Source of the DNA: Agrobacterium tumefaciens | Lineage (GTDB): Bacteria > Pseudomonadota > Alphaproteobacteria > Rhizobiales > Rhizobiaceae | DNA length: 64,000 nucleotides | Reading direction: 5' to 3' | Assembly (NCBI GenBank): GCA_017744915.1 | Contig: JAGIAH010000002.1 | Coordinates: forward strand, 248,001-312,000 | In this document: piece by piece, positions 8,409-17,009 of the stretch | Layout: each line of letters starts with the position of its first letter | Position numbering within the stretch: position 1 is the first letter of the stretch | Translations under genes and position numbers: made by a program | The notes under the pieces: model-generated | Told to the model about the DNA's origin: nothing | Databases searched by the model: none | Seen by the model: only the letters and a program-made list of their open reading frames with translations

Positions 8409-11400
8409 ATGCCGCAGTTCTTCATCAACAGGCCGGTTTTCGCCTGGGTCATAGCCATCCTTATCGTGATCGCCGGCGTGATTTCTATCCCGCAGCTTCC
8501 CGTCTCGCGGTTTCCCGTCATCGCACCGCCCAGCGTTTCCATCTACGCCACCTATACGGGGGCGACGCCGCAGACAATCAATGACAGCGTCACGAGCCTG
8601 ATCGAACGGGAACTGTCGAGCGCGAAGAACATTCTCTACTTCGATTCATCGGCGGACAGCTCTGGAAGCGCCACGATCACCGCCACGTTCAAGCCCGGCA
8701 CCGATCTGGAGCTTGCGCAGGTCGATGTTCAAAACCGGTTGAAGGCAGTGGAGCCGCGGCTGCCCGAGCAGGTGCGCCGTGCCGGCCTGAGCGTTGAAGC
8801 CGCTTCCGCCGGCTTCTTGATGATCGTTTCTCTCAAGTCCGCAGACGGTACGCTCGACGCGCTGGCGCTGGACGACTATCTCGTCCGTAACATCGCGCCT
8901 GAACTGAAGCGCGTAACGGGCGTCGGCCGTGTCCAGTCTTTCGGCTCCGAGGCGGCGATGCGCATCTGGCTGGACCCTGCGCGTCTCGTTTCCTATTCCA
9001 TTTCGATGGCGGAGGTCACGCAGGCCATCCAGTCGCAGAATGTTCAGGTTACGCCCGGCCGGCTTGGCGAGGCGCCGGCTCTTCCAGGCCAGAAGGTCAG
9101 CGTTCCGCTCAGCGTCTCCGGCCAGTTGCAGACGCCGGAGGAGTTTGCTGAGGTCATTCTGCGCTCCAATCCCGACGGGTCGAAGCTGACACTGGGGGAT
9201 GTGGCAAAAATCGAGGTCGGATCGCAGACGTCGAGCTTCTCCATTCTTGATGGCGGCAAGCCTGCAACGGCCGCCGCAATCCAGCTTGCGCCGGGCGCGA
9301 ATGCAGTCAACACATCCAGCGGCGTAAGGGAGCGTCTGGCGGAACTGTCGAGCACCATGCCCGCCGGAATGGAATATGCCATTTCTTACGACACGGCACC
9401 CTTCGTGAAGGTTTCAATCCAGAAGGTCGTCCAGACGCTTCTGGAGGCCATGGGCCTCGTATTCCTGATCATGCTGTTGTTCCTGCAGAACATTCGATAC
9501 ACGCTCATTCCGGCGATCGTCGCCCCCATCGCCCTTCTCGGAACCTTCGCGGTCATGTTGGCGATCGGCTATTCAATCAACGCATTGACCATGTTCGGCA
9601 TGGTGCTCGCCATCGGCATCATCGTCGACGACGCCATCGTGGTCGTCGAAAACGTCGAGCGCCTCATGGCGACCGAAGGGCTTTCACCGCGCGAGGCAAC
9701 CCGCAAGGCGATGACGGAAATCACCGGGGCGGTGATCGGCATCACCCTTGTCCTGACGGCCGTCTTCCTTCCCATGGGCATGGCGAGTGGCTCCGTGGGT
9801 GCGATCTATCGCCAGTTCACGGTGTCCATGGCGGTTTCGATCCTGTTTTCAGCCTTTCTGGCGCTCAGCCTCACGCCTGCGCTTTGCGCGACCCTGCTCA
9901 AGCCGGTAAAAGAGGATCACCACCATCGCAAAGGCTTCTTTGGCTGGTTCAATCGCGGTTTCGATCGCCTGACCGGGCGTTACGCCGGCTGGGTGACAAT
10001 CCTCATCCGCAAAACCGGACGTGTCACCCTGGTTTACGGGGCCATTGTGGGTGCAGTGGCCTATGGATACGGCACGCTCGCCACCGCCTTCGTTCCGGAC
10101 GAGGATCAGGGATCCTTCATGACATCCTTCACCCTGCCGGCGGACGCCACCGCCGAGCGCACGCGTGCGGTCGTGGATCTCTTCGAAAACCATGTCAGAA
10201 CGCGCCCTGACATCGACAACAACCTGACCATCATGGGGTTCGGCTTTTCCGGCTCGGGGCCCAATACGGCGATGTCCTTTACCACGCTGAAGGAATGGGG
10301 CACACGCAAGACCGGCGTCGATGAAGAAGTCGCCGCCGCGACCACGGCCATGTCGGCAGCCGATGAAGGGCAGATATTCAGCCTGAAACCGCCTGCCATC
10401 GACGAATTGGGCAGCACGTCCGGCTTTGCCCTGCGCCTTCAGGACCGCGCCAATCGCGGAGCGGAGGCACTGAACGCGGCTGCGACCGAGCTTACCCAAC
10501 TGGCTGCCGGGAGCAGGTTTCTAAAAGACGTCCGCGTCGACGGTCTCCCGAGCGGCCCCAGCGTGGCGTTGAAAATCGACCGCCAGAAGGCCGGTGCGCT
10601 CGGTGTTTCCTATGCGACGATCAGCGACACGCTGGGCGGTGCCGTGGGCTCGACCTATGTCAATGATTTTCCTCGCGATGGCCGGTTGCAGCAGGTGATA
10701 GTCCAGGCGGAGGCTGCAAGCCGCATGCAGGTGGATGACGTACTGAACCTCCATGTCAGAAACGATGCCGGCAAGATGGTTCGCCTCTCGGAAATCGTTA
10801 CGCCGAAGTGGTCGACAATTCCGCTGCAGTTTACACGCTACAATGGATATCCCTCCACCAGCATTTCCGGCTCCGCGGCCCCCGGCGTATCAAGCGGCAA
10901 GGCGATGGAGGAGATGGAACGTCTCGTCTCGAAGCTTCCGAAAGGATTTGCGCTCGAATGGACGGGGCAATCGCTCCAGGAGCGTCAGTCGGGAGCACAG
11001 GCACCGTTGCTGATGGCCTTTTCGTTCCTGATCGTTTTTCTGGTGCTGGCGGCATTGTATGAAAGCTGGACGGTGCCGTTGTCGGTCATGCTTGTCGTCC
11101 CGCTCGGCATTGTCGGCGCCGTCCTTGCCGTTCACCTGCGGGGGCTGGAAAACGATGTTTTCTTCAAGGTCGGACTGATCACCCTGATCGGGCTTTCGGC
11201 CAAGAATGCGGTGTTGATCGTTGAATTCGCCCGCAAACGCCAGCAGGACGGACAGGCTGTCGCCGAGGCGGTCATCGAAGCCTCGCGGTTACGCCTGCGT
11301 CCCATCGTCATGACCTCGCTCGCCTTTACGCTCGGCATCGTGCCGCTGGTGATCGCCAAAGGCGCAAGCTCCGAGACACAGAATGCCATTGGAACCGGGC

Positions 11401-11504
11401 TTTTCGGGGGGATGATCTCGGCAACGCTTCTCGCCGTGTTTTTTGTTCCTGTCTTCTACGTCATGGTGGCACGGCTTTGGTCCGCCGCGCGCAGCCGGGC
11501 TTAG
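8409..11504 (+). CDS. RND multidrug efflux permease, HAE-1 family (AcrB/MexB/AdeB type)
   Basis: A 1031-residue inner-membrane proton-drug antiporter. It opens with FFINRPVFAWVIAILIV, has the duplicated RND architecture (large periplasmic loops between TM1/TM2 and TM7/TM8), and the proton-relay pair of TM4 in IGIIVDDAIVVVENVER. The end (FFVPVFYVMVARLW) matches AcrB-type pumps, which are usually 1030-1050 residues. It is co-transcribed with the adaptor. No TolC/OprM-type gene follows, so it must use a channel encoded elsewhere. Control by the divergent two-component system is inferred from layout. Confidence 0.96.
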   Translation: MPQFFINRPVFAWVIAILIVIAGVISIPQLPVSRFPVIAPPSVSIYATYTGATPQTINDSVTSLIERELSSAKNILYFDSSADSSGSATITATFKPGTDLELAQVDVQNRLKAVEPRLPEQVRRAGLSVEAASAGFLMIVSLKSADGTLDALALDDYLVRNIAPELKRVTGVGRVQSFGSEAAMRIWLDPARLVSYSISMAEVTQAIQSQNVQVTPGRLGEAPALPGQKVSVPLSVSGQLQTPEEFAEVILRSNPDGSKLTLGDVAKIEVGSQTSSFSILDGGKPATAAAIQLAPGANAVNTSSGVRERLAELSSTMPAGMEYAISYDTAPFVKVSIQKVVQTLLEAMGLVFLIMLLFLQNIRYTLIPAIVAPIALLGTFAVMLAIGYSINALTMFGMVLAIGIIVDDAIVVVENVERLMATEGLSPREATRKAMTEITGAVIGITLVLTAVFLPMGMASGSVGAIYRQFTVSMAVSILFSAFLALSLTPALCATLLKPVKEDHHHRKGFFGWFNRGFDRLTGRYAGWVTILIRKTGRVTLVYGAIVGAVAYGYGTLATAFVPDEDQGSFMTSFTLPADATAERTRAVVDLFENHVRTRPDIDNNLTIMGFGFSGSGPNTAMSFTTLKEWGTRKTGVDEEVAAATTAMSAADEGQIFSLKPPAIDELGSTSGFALRLQDRANRGAEALNAAATELTQLAAGSRFLKDVRVDGLPSGPSVALKIDRQKAGALGVSYATISDTLGGAVGSTYVNDFPRDGRLQQVIVQAEAASRMQVDDVLNLHVRNDAGKMVRLSEIVTPKWSTIPLQFTRYNGYPSTSISGSAAPGVSSGKAMEEMERLVSKLPKGFALEWTGQSLQERQSGAQAPLLMAFSFLIVFLVLAALYESWTVPLSVMLVVPLGIVGAVLAVHLRGLENDVFFKVGLITLIGLSAKNAVLIVEFARKRQQDGQAVAEAVIEASRLRLRPIVMTSLAFTLGIVPLVIAKGASSETQNAIGTGLFGGMISATLLAVFFVPVFYVMVARLWSAARSRA

Positions 11505-11616
11505 GGGGTGGGTCGCTCTTGAGAGATGGATCGGGCAAATCCGCGAGGCCCGCGCCCGGTTCGGCTCTCGGCCTCCGGGCGAGGGGCGTTGCGATGAGAG
11601 CCGTATCCATGTCGCA

Positions 11617-11913
11617 TCAGGCGATCTGTTCGAGTGGATGGATCTCGATGTGGGCAATCGTTCCCGGCGGCAGTTGCGTATTGAAAAGACGGATGGCGTC
11701 GCCGGACATGTGCCGTTCCCACAGTTGAGGGGACGCCCACTCCTCGATGAAGACGTAAACGCCCTTCTGGTTGAGGTTGCGATGGAGACGATAGGAGAGG
11801 CATCCCTCTTCGGCCCCCGTGGCGAGGGATAGTTCCGTCGCATATTTCTCGAATGCGCCTTCCCTGCCGGGCGTTATCATGACGCGGGCCATGACTTTGA
11901 TGCTGCTGGTCAT
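11617..11913 (-). CDS. Antibiotic-biosynthesis-monooxygenase (ABM) domain protein
   Basis: A 98-residue dimeric alpha+beta-barrel type protein. It shows the ABM pattern: IKVMARVMITPGREGAFEKY, then EEGCLSYRLHRNL, then FIEEWASPQLWERHM. Close types include YgiN-like quinol monooxygenases and LsrG isomerase. Roles in quinone or reactive-aldehyde handling are known for relatives. It lies 102 bases beyond the exported DJ-1 protein gene on the same strand, in a group of likely electrophile-response genes. AGGAC precedes the ATG. Confidence 0.85.
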   Translation of the reverse strand: MTSSIKVMARVMITPGREGAFEKYATELSLATGAEEGCLSYRLHRNLNQKGVYVFIEEWASPQLWERHMSGDAIRLFNTQLPPGTIAHIEIHPLEQIA

Positions 11914-12015
11914 TTTTGTCCTGTCGGGCTGCTGAATTTCGGGATGAATGATATCGGGGCGCCGCTCCGGATCGGGAGCGGCGCTGGTTATCGCATGGAG
12001 CCGGAACGGGCAGGC

Positions 12016-12855
12016 TTATTTCAGGCGCTTCAGCAGCTCCTGGGCGACCGCCGGGGCGGAAGCGGGGTTCTGGCCGGTAATCAGTTCGCGGTCGGTCACG
12101 ATGTGGGACGTGAACGGCGTCTGGTTGCTGCTGAAATTGCCGCCGGCCGCTTCCAGTGCCGTCTGCGGGTAGAATTTCATTTCGCCGCCATTCAGCAGGC
12201 CCTTGGCGATACCCTCTTCCTCATTGCTGATGACGGTCATCTTATAGCCGGCATAGATCCAGCCGTCGGCTTTCGCCGAACCGCTTGTCTCAAGCTTCGT
12301 GGTGAAGCCCTCGGCGTCTGGAAGGGCAGAGAGCAGCGCGATCGGGCCGTGGCAGGCGAGCGCGGTTGTCTTGCCCTTGGTGTGGAAGTCGGTCAGGAGC
12401 TTGCCCAGTTCCGGGCTGACCAGAAGATCCTGCATCGGGGCATGGCCGCCCGGGACGTAAACGGCATCGAAATGGTCGTAACCGATCTGCTCGACGCGGG
12501 CGAGGCTGACGACTGGCGATTTTTCCTTCGAGGTCAGGTTGAGCTTTTCGAGCAGCGCACTGCTTTCTTCCATGGCGGCAACGTCGCCATCAAAATGCAT
12601 CTTGTCCACCGAGGATTTATCGAGAGCAGGGGCGCTTCCCTTCGGTGTGGCGAAAGTAATGTCGTGGCCGGCGTCCAGCAGCGCCTTTACCGGCTGCATC
12701 AGTTCGTTGAGATAAAAGCCGGTCTCGAAAACCTTGCCGTCCTTGAGATCGAGACGGTCTGAATCCGACAGGACGACCAGGACATTGGCTGCCTGTGCGC
12801 TGAATGCGGCGGTTCCAAGAGCAAGGGCGAGGGCGAAGGTGCGGATGGGTTTCAT
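12016..12855 (-). CDS. Exported DJ-1/PfpI-superfamily protein
   Basis: The start at 12855 gives a 279-residue protein with a clean signal peptide (MKPIRTFALALALGTAAFSA, cleavage after AQA) and GGAG before the ATG; the longer reading frame upstream has no such features. The mature domain has the nucleophile elbow ACHGPIALL with its cysteine, GGHAPMQDL, and a C-terminal VTDRELITGQNPAS block. These match the class I glutamine amidotransferase-like group that includes Hsp31-type glyoxalase III and chaperones. Export is unusual for this superfamily. A cytoplasmic paralogue lies 80 bases upstream. Confidence 0.87.
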   Translation of the reverse strand: MKPIRTFALALALGTAAFSAQAANVLVVLSDSDRLDLKDGKVFETGFYLNELMQPVKALLDAGHDITFATPKGSAPALDKSSVDKMHFDGDVAAMEESSALLEKLNLTSKEKSPVVSLARVEQIGYDHFDAVYVPGGHAPMQDLLVSPELGKLLTDFHTKGKTTALACHGPIALLSALPDAEGFTTKLETSGSAKADGWIYAGYKMTVISNEEEGIAKGLLNGGEMKFYPQTALEAAGGNFSSNQTPFTSHIVTDRELITGQNPASAPAVAQELLKRLK

Positions 12856-12935
12856 GTTTTTCTCCAGACATGGGCACTCCCTGCCCCGCATGGGCGGGGA
12901 GCGCTGATATGTTATTCGTGGTGTGGTGACGCCGT

Positions 12936-13628
12936 TCAGGCGGTCAGGAGGTCCCGCAAGGCTTCGCCGACGCCGGTCGCCGATTGCGGGTTCTGGCCCG
13001 TGACCAGCCTTCCGTCGACAACGACCTTCGCCGTCCAGTCGGCGGCCGGATGATGATGTGCACCGCGCGCGGTGAGCGTGCTGGCCAGCAGGAAGGGAAC
13101 GGTCTTGTCCAGCTTGACGGCCCGTTCCTCGTCATCGGTGAAGGCGGCGACATTCTTGCCGGCGACGAGATGAGCGCCGTTGCTGAGCGTGACATTCACC
13201 AGGGCTGCAGGGCCGTGGCAAACCGCAGCGACAACGCCACCCGCCTCATAAATGCCGCGGGTGAGGCTGTTGACCGCTGGGCTTGTCGGGAAGTCCCACA
13301 TTGCGCCGTGTCCGCCGGCGAAAAAGATCGCCGCGTAGTTTTTCGGATCAAGACCGGCAAGGCGTGAGGTGTTGCGGATGGCGCGGCGGAAACCTTCGCT
13401 GTTCCAGTAATGCGCATTGGTCGGGTCATTGAGGTCGAGGCCATCGACCGGCGGCTCGCCGCCATCGATGGAAGCGAATTCGACCGGGATGCCGGCGGCA
13501 TCGAGAACGGCGAGAGGATGGGTGACCTCACCGAGGTAAAAGCCGGTGGGTTCACCCGTTTCGCCCTTGGCGCCATGGTTGGTAAGGACGAAGAGAACCG
13601 GTTTGATAGGCTGAGTTGCGCTTGTCAT
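12936..13628 (-). CDS. Cytoplasmic DJ-1/PfpI-superfamily protein (Hsp31/glyoxalase III-like)
   Basis: A 230-residue protein with the nucleophile elbow AVCHGPAAL, FFAGGHGAMWDFP before it, and GRLVTGQNPQSATGVGEAL at the end. The insert with paired prolines and aromatic residues (NDPTNAHYW) is typical of Hsp31-like members. Relatives convert methylglyoxal to lactate without cofactor or act as holdases. No signal peptide is present. It is the first gene of a likely three-gene operon (two DJ-1 proteins and the ABM protein) and diverges from a LysR regulator at 13818. Confidence 0.88.
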   Translation of the reverse strand: MTSATQPIKPVLFVLTNHGAKGETGEPTGFYLGEVTHPLAVLDAAGIPVEFASIDGGEPPVDGLDLNDPTNAHYWNSEGFRRAIRNTSRLAGLDPKNYAAIFFAGGHGAMWDFPTSPAVNSLTRGIYEAGGVVAAVCHGPAALVNVTLSNGAHLVAGKNVAAFTDDEERAVKLDKTVPFLLASTLTARGAHHHPAADWTAKVVVDGRLVTGQNPQSATGVGEALRDLLTA

Positions 13629-13817
13629 GAATTGCTCCTGACATCAGAGGATGAGGCTGGATGGCCTTTGATGAAGTAAACATATTGAAGCCGATGGAGC
13701 GGATAAATGCGCCTTCAGGGAATTCATTTGTTCTTGAAGCGATGAAATCACTTTATTGACGCGATGATCGGGGATAAGGCTGGCCGCAGAAAGCTGACTT
13801 ATTCGCAAGGGGCCAAA

Positions 13818-14717
13818 ATGGGGCGGCGGTTTGATCATCTCGGCGATGTGGAGGCATTCATCACCGTTGCCGAAAAAGGCTCGATGACGGAAGCCGCCGT
13901 TGCGCTTGCGACGACGGCATCGGTTCTCAGCCGGGCGATTACCCGTCTGGAAGCCCGGCTTGGCGCGCAACTGATGCGTCGAACCACACGGCGCCTCAAT
14001 CTGACGGATGAAGGCCGGGCCTATCTCGAACAGGCACGCGCGGCGTTTTCGATGATCGACGATGCGGAACGGGCAATTCAGGGGGCGACGGGAGCCTCGC
14101 TGGCCGGCCATGTCCGCATCAGCGTGCCGACGACCTACGGCCATTACCGGCTGCCTGCCATGCTGGAGCGTTTCATGCAGGCCTATCCTGAAGTCCAGAT
14201 CGAATTGAGCATCACCAATCGCAATGTCGATCTGGTGGCGGAAGGTTACGATCTGGCTATCCGCCTCGGTCCCTTGCCCGACAGTGGGCTTGTGGCGCGC
14301 AAACTGGAGGACGCGCCGTTACGTCTTGTCGCCGCCCCGCACTATCTCGAACGGGCGGGCATGCCCCTGCATGTCGAAGACCTGGCTAAACACCAGTGTC
14401 TGCCTTTCGTGATGCCGAGCACGGGGCGCTGCGCGCCGTGGCTGTTTCATGTCGAGGGCCGCGATCTGGACTGGACGCCACCCGGCCGTATCCGTGTGTT
14501 TGACGATGTGCTGGGTGTCGTGTCCCTGGCCGAAAGCGGTCTTGGTATCTGCCAGACCTATGATTTCATCGTTCGCGACCGCGTCAAAGAGGGGCGTCTT
14601 GTCGAGGTGCTGGACCATGCGCAGGGCCGCTCCCGGCCTTTTTCGCTGATCTTCGCCCCGCACCGCCGCCTGTCGGCCGCGACACGCGCGCTCATCGACT
14701 TTCTCGTGGAGAGATAA
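13818..14717 (+). CDS. LysR-family regulator divergent from the DJ-1 genes
   Basis: A 299-residue LysR protein. The N-terminal winged helix (VEAFITVAEKGSMTEAAVAL, then SVLSRAITRLEARLG) is followed by the periplasmic-binding-type effector domain (GHVRISVPTTYGHY, YDLAIRLGPLPDSGL). Sequence is of the PA2877/DsdC-unlike 'CrgA' subgroup, often controlling a divergent oxidoreductase gene. The ATG at 13818 has AAGGGG upstream and is preferred to 13764. It probably controls the DJ-1/ABM operon across the 189-base gap. A cognate effector cannot be inferred. Confidence 0.9.
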   Translation: MGRRFDHLGDVEAFITVAEKGSMTEAAVALATTASVLSRAITRLEARLGAQLMRRTTRRLNLTDEGRAYLEQARAAFSMIDDAERAIQGATGASLAGHVRISVPTTYGHYRLPAMLERFMQAYPEVQIELSITNRNVDLVAEGYDLAIRLGPLPDSGLVARKLEDAPLRLVAAPHYLERAGMPLHVEDLAKHQCLPFVMPSTGRCAPWLFHVEGRDLDWTPPGRIRVFDDVLGVVSLAESGLGICQTYDFIVRDRVKEGRLVEVLDHAQGRSRPFSLIFAPHRRLSAATRALIDFLVER

Positions 14718-14742
14718 TCGCGAGCGGGCTGTGTTGCCGGTT

Positions 14743-15867
14743 TCAGAATTCGACGACTTGCCGAACGGCGCTTCCGTCGTGCAGGCGGTCGAACCCTTCA
14801 TTGATGTCTTCGAGTTTCAGCCTCCCACTCAGAAGGCGGTTCACCGGCAAGCGGCCGTCGCGATAGAGGGCGATGAAGCGCGGAATATCCCGCAGAGGTA
14901 CGCAGGTGCCGATATAGCTGCCCTTGAGCGTCCGCTCCTCACCGACCAGTTGGACGACATTGACCGGCAGGGCCGCACCCGGCGGCGGCAGGCCGGCGGT
15001 AACGGTGGTGCCGCCGCGCCGGGTCATCCTGAAGGCGTTTTCGAGGGCGCGAATGGAACCGGCCATCTCGAAGGCATAGTCGGCACCGCCGGAGGTGATC
15101 TCGCGAACCTGTTCCACGGCATCCTCATCGCGCCCGTTCACGACGGCGGTCGCGCCAAGTTCGCCGGCAAGCGCAAGCTTTTCCTCGGAAAGATCGACGG
15201 CGACGATCTTGCTGGCGCCTGCCGCCCGCGCACCGAGAACCGCGGCAAGGCCAACACCGCCAAGCCCGATGACGACGGCGGTCGAGCCGGCCCTGACCCT
15301 GGCTGTATTCACCACGGCGCCGACGCCCGTCAGAACCGCGCAGCCGAAAAGTGCTGCCTCGACAAAGGGCAGGTCCCGCTCGATCCTGACCAGTGAATTG
15401 CGCGACACGACGGCATATTCGGCGAAGGCCGACACACCAAGGTGATGATGGACGGCCTGGCCATGATAGTTCAGGCGGGTGGCGCCACCCAGCAGCCTGC
15501 CTGCGGCATTGGCGGCGGCGCCCGGTTCGCACAAAGCGGGCCTGCCTTCCGCGCAGGGCAGGCAATGGCCACAACTTGGCATGAAGACCATGACCACATG
15601 ATCGCCGCGCTCAAGATCGCGCACGCCTTCTCCCAGCGCCTCGACGACGCCTGCCGCTTCATGCCCGAGCGCCATCGGCATCGGGCGGGGCCGGTCACCG
15701 TTGATGACGGAAAGATCGGAATGGCACAGGCCCGCGGCGCGGATGCGGACGAGGACTTCGCCGGGCCCGGGCGGAGCAAGCTCGATTTCTTCGATCGCAA
15801 GCGGTTTGCTGGTGGCGTAAGGGCGAGAGATATTCATCTCTCGCAATATCGCGGCTTTGACCTGCAT
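14743..15867 (-). CDS. Zinc-dependent alcohol dehydrogenase (MDR family)
   Basis: The start at 15867 (strong GGAGGGAG before it) gives 374 residues. Catalytic zinc ligands are in AGLCHSDLS and GHEAAG; the structural zinc lobe is CGHCLPCAEGRPALC; the Rossmann loop is VIGLGGVGLAAV. This is the full MDR class I/III arrangement, so it should oxidise an alcohol or reduce an aldehyde with NAD(H), possibly also glutathione adducts. It is preceded on the same strand by a LysR gene 78 bases away and converges with the previous LysR gene. Confidence 0.92.
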   Translation of the reverse strand: MQVKAAILREMNISRPYATSKPLAIEEIELAPPGPGEVLVRIRAAGLCHSDLSVINGDRPRPMPMALGHEAAGVVEALGEGVRDLERGDHVVMVFMPSCGHCLPCAEGRPALCEPGAAANAAGRLLGGATRLNYHGQAVHHHLGVSAFAEYAVVSRNSLVRIERDLPFVEAALFGCAVLTGVGAVVNTARVRAGSTAVVIGLGGVGLAAVLGARAAGASKIVAVDLSEEKLALAGELGATAVVNGRDEDAVEQVREITSGGADYAFEMAGSIRALENAFRMTRRGGTTVTAGLPPPGAALPVNVVQLVGEERTLKGSYIGTCVPLRDIPRFIALYRDGRLPVNRLLSGRLKLEDINEGFDRLHDGSAVRQVVEF

Positions 15868-15945
15868 TCTTTCTCCCTCCACATATAGTCGTTCATCAAT
15901 GCCATCTTTCCACGGCATTGATAGCACGCGCAATTCCATCAACCG

Positions 15946-16854
15946 CTATACCCGGTCCCTGCCGACATGTTCGGCGAGGAAGTCTATGAATGCGCGGATG
16001 CGGGTCGCAAGGTGCTCATGTCCGGCGAAGACGGCATGGATTTCTTCGATGTCTTCGGGATTGTAGTCCTCCAGCACCGGCACGAGCGTCCCGGCATCGA
16101 TATCGGGCTGGACATGGAACTGGCCCACGCGGCCGAGACCGCTGCCGGCAAGACAGAGCCGGCGCATGATCATGCCGCTGTTGACGGAGCTGTTGCCGGA
16201 TACCGGAAGCCGATAGACTTCGGTCGATCCCGGATTGCGGAACGGCCATTCATTGAGGCTGCGTCGGAAATTGAAACTGAAGCAATTATGGGCTGAAAGA
16301 TCGGCCGGTATTTTCGGCATGCCATGCCGTTCGAGGTAAGCCGGAGAGGCGATGATGACCCGCCGGCTGTCGAGAAGTTTCCTGGCTTTCAGGGACGAGT
16401 CATCCATAGCCCCGGAGCGGATGGCGATATCCGTCCGCTCCTCGATCAGGCCAATGATGCCATCGGTCAGCGAGATATCGAGCTGGACTTCGGGATAGAG
16501 TTCCAGAAAGGCCGGGACGAGCGGGAGGAGATACCGTTCGCCGAAGCCAACGGAAGCATTCACCCGCAACAATCCCCTCGGCACCAGTTTTCCGCCCGCC
16601 GCCACGATCTGCTCCGTCTCGGCGATATCGGCCAGAATTCTCCGGGCCCGTGCCAGATAGACCTCTCCTTCCGGCGTCAGCGTCATCATGCGGGTGGAAC
16701 GGACGAGCAGGCGGGTTCCGAGCCGGTCTTCGATGCGGGTAACAAGCTTACTGACGGCCGATGGCGAGAGTTTCAGGCGACGCCCCGCTGCCGAAAAACT
16801 CTGCAATTCCGCAGCGCTTACAAACACTTCCATTTCGCCGGTGCGATTGTCCAT
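15946..16854 (-). CDS. LysR-family regulator between alcohol dehydrogenase and MFS-oxidoreductase operon
   Basis: A 302-residue LysR protein starting MDNRTGEMEVFVSAAELQSF, with the recognition helix in SPSAVSKLVTRIEDRLGTRL and an effector domain containing GLLRVNASVGFGERYLLPL. The ATG at 16854 with AGGACGG upstream is chosen over an upstream in-frame start. It diverges from the MFS/LLM/AKR operon across 155 bases and is also just upstream of the alcohol dehydrogenase gene, so it may control both. Confidence 0.9.
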   Translation of the reverse strand: MDNRTGEMEVFVSAAELQSFSAAGRRLKLSPSAVSKLVTRIEDRLGTRLLVRSTRMMTLTPEGEVYLARARRILADIAETEQIVAAGGKLVPRGLLRVNASVGFGERYLLPLVPAFLELYPEVQLDISLTDGIIGLIEERTDIAIRSGAMDDSSLKARKLLDSRRVIIASPAYLERHGMPKIPADLSAHNCFSFNFRRSLNEWPFRNPGSTEVYRLPVSGNSSVNSGMIMRRLCLAGSGLGRVGQFHVQPDIDAGTLVPVLEDYNPEDIEEIHAVFAGHEHLATRIRAFIDFLAEHVGRDRV

Positions 16855-17009
16855 GTGCCCGTCCTGTGAATTCAATTCAAAGCTATTTATCCAATAGTGT
16901 CGATTATCACACAAGCCCTCTTCGACCATATTGCATCACAGAAATTCCAACCGACAGCGACGCTGTCCCTGCAACCCTCACCCGGGCGGTGAGCGGAGAG
17001 GAACCTGTC

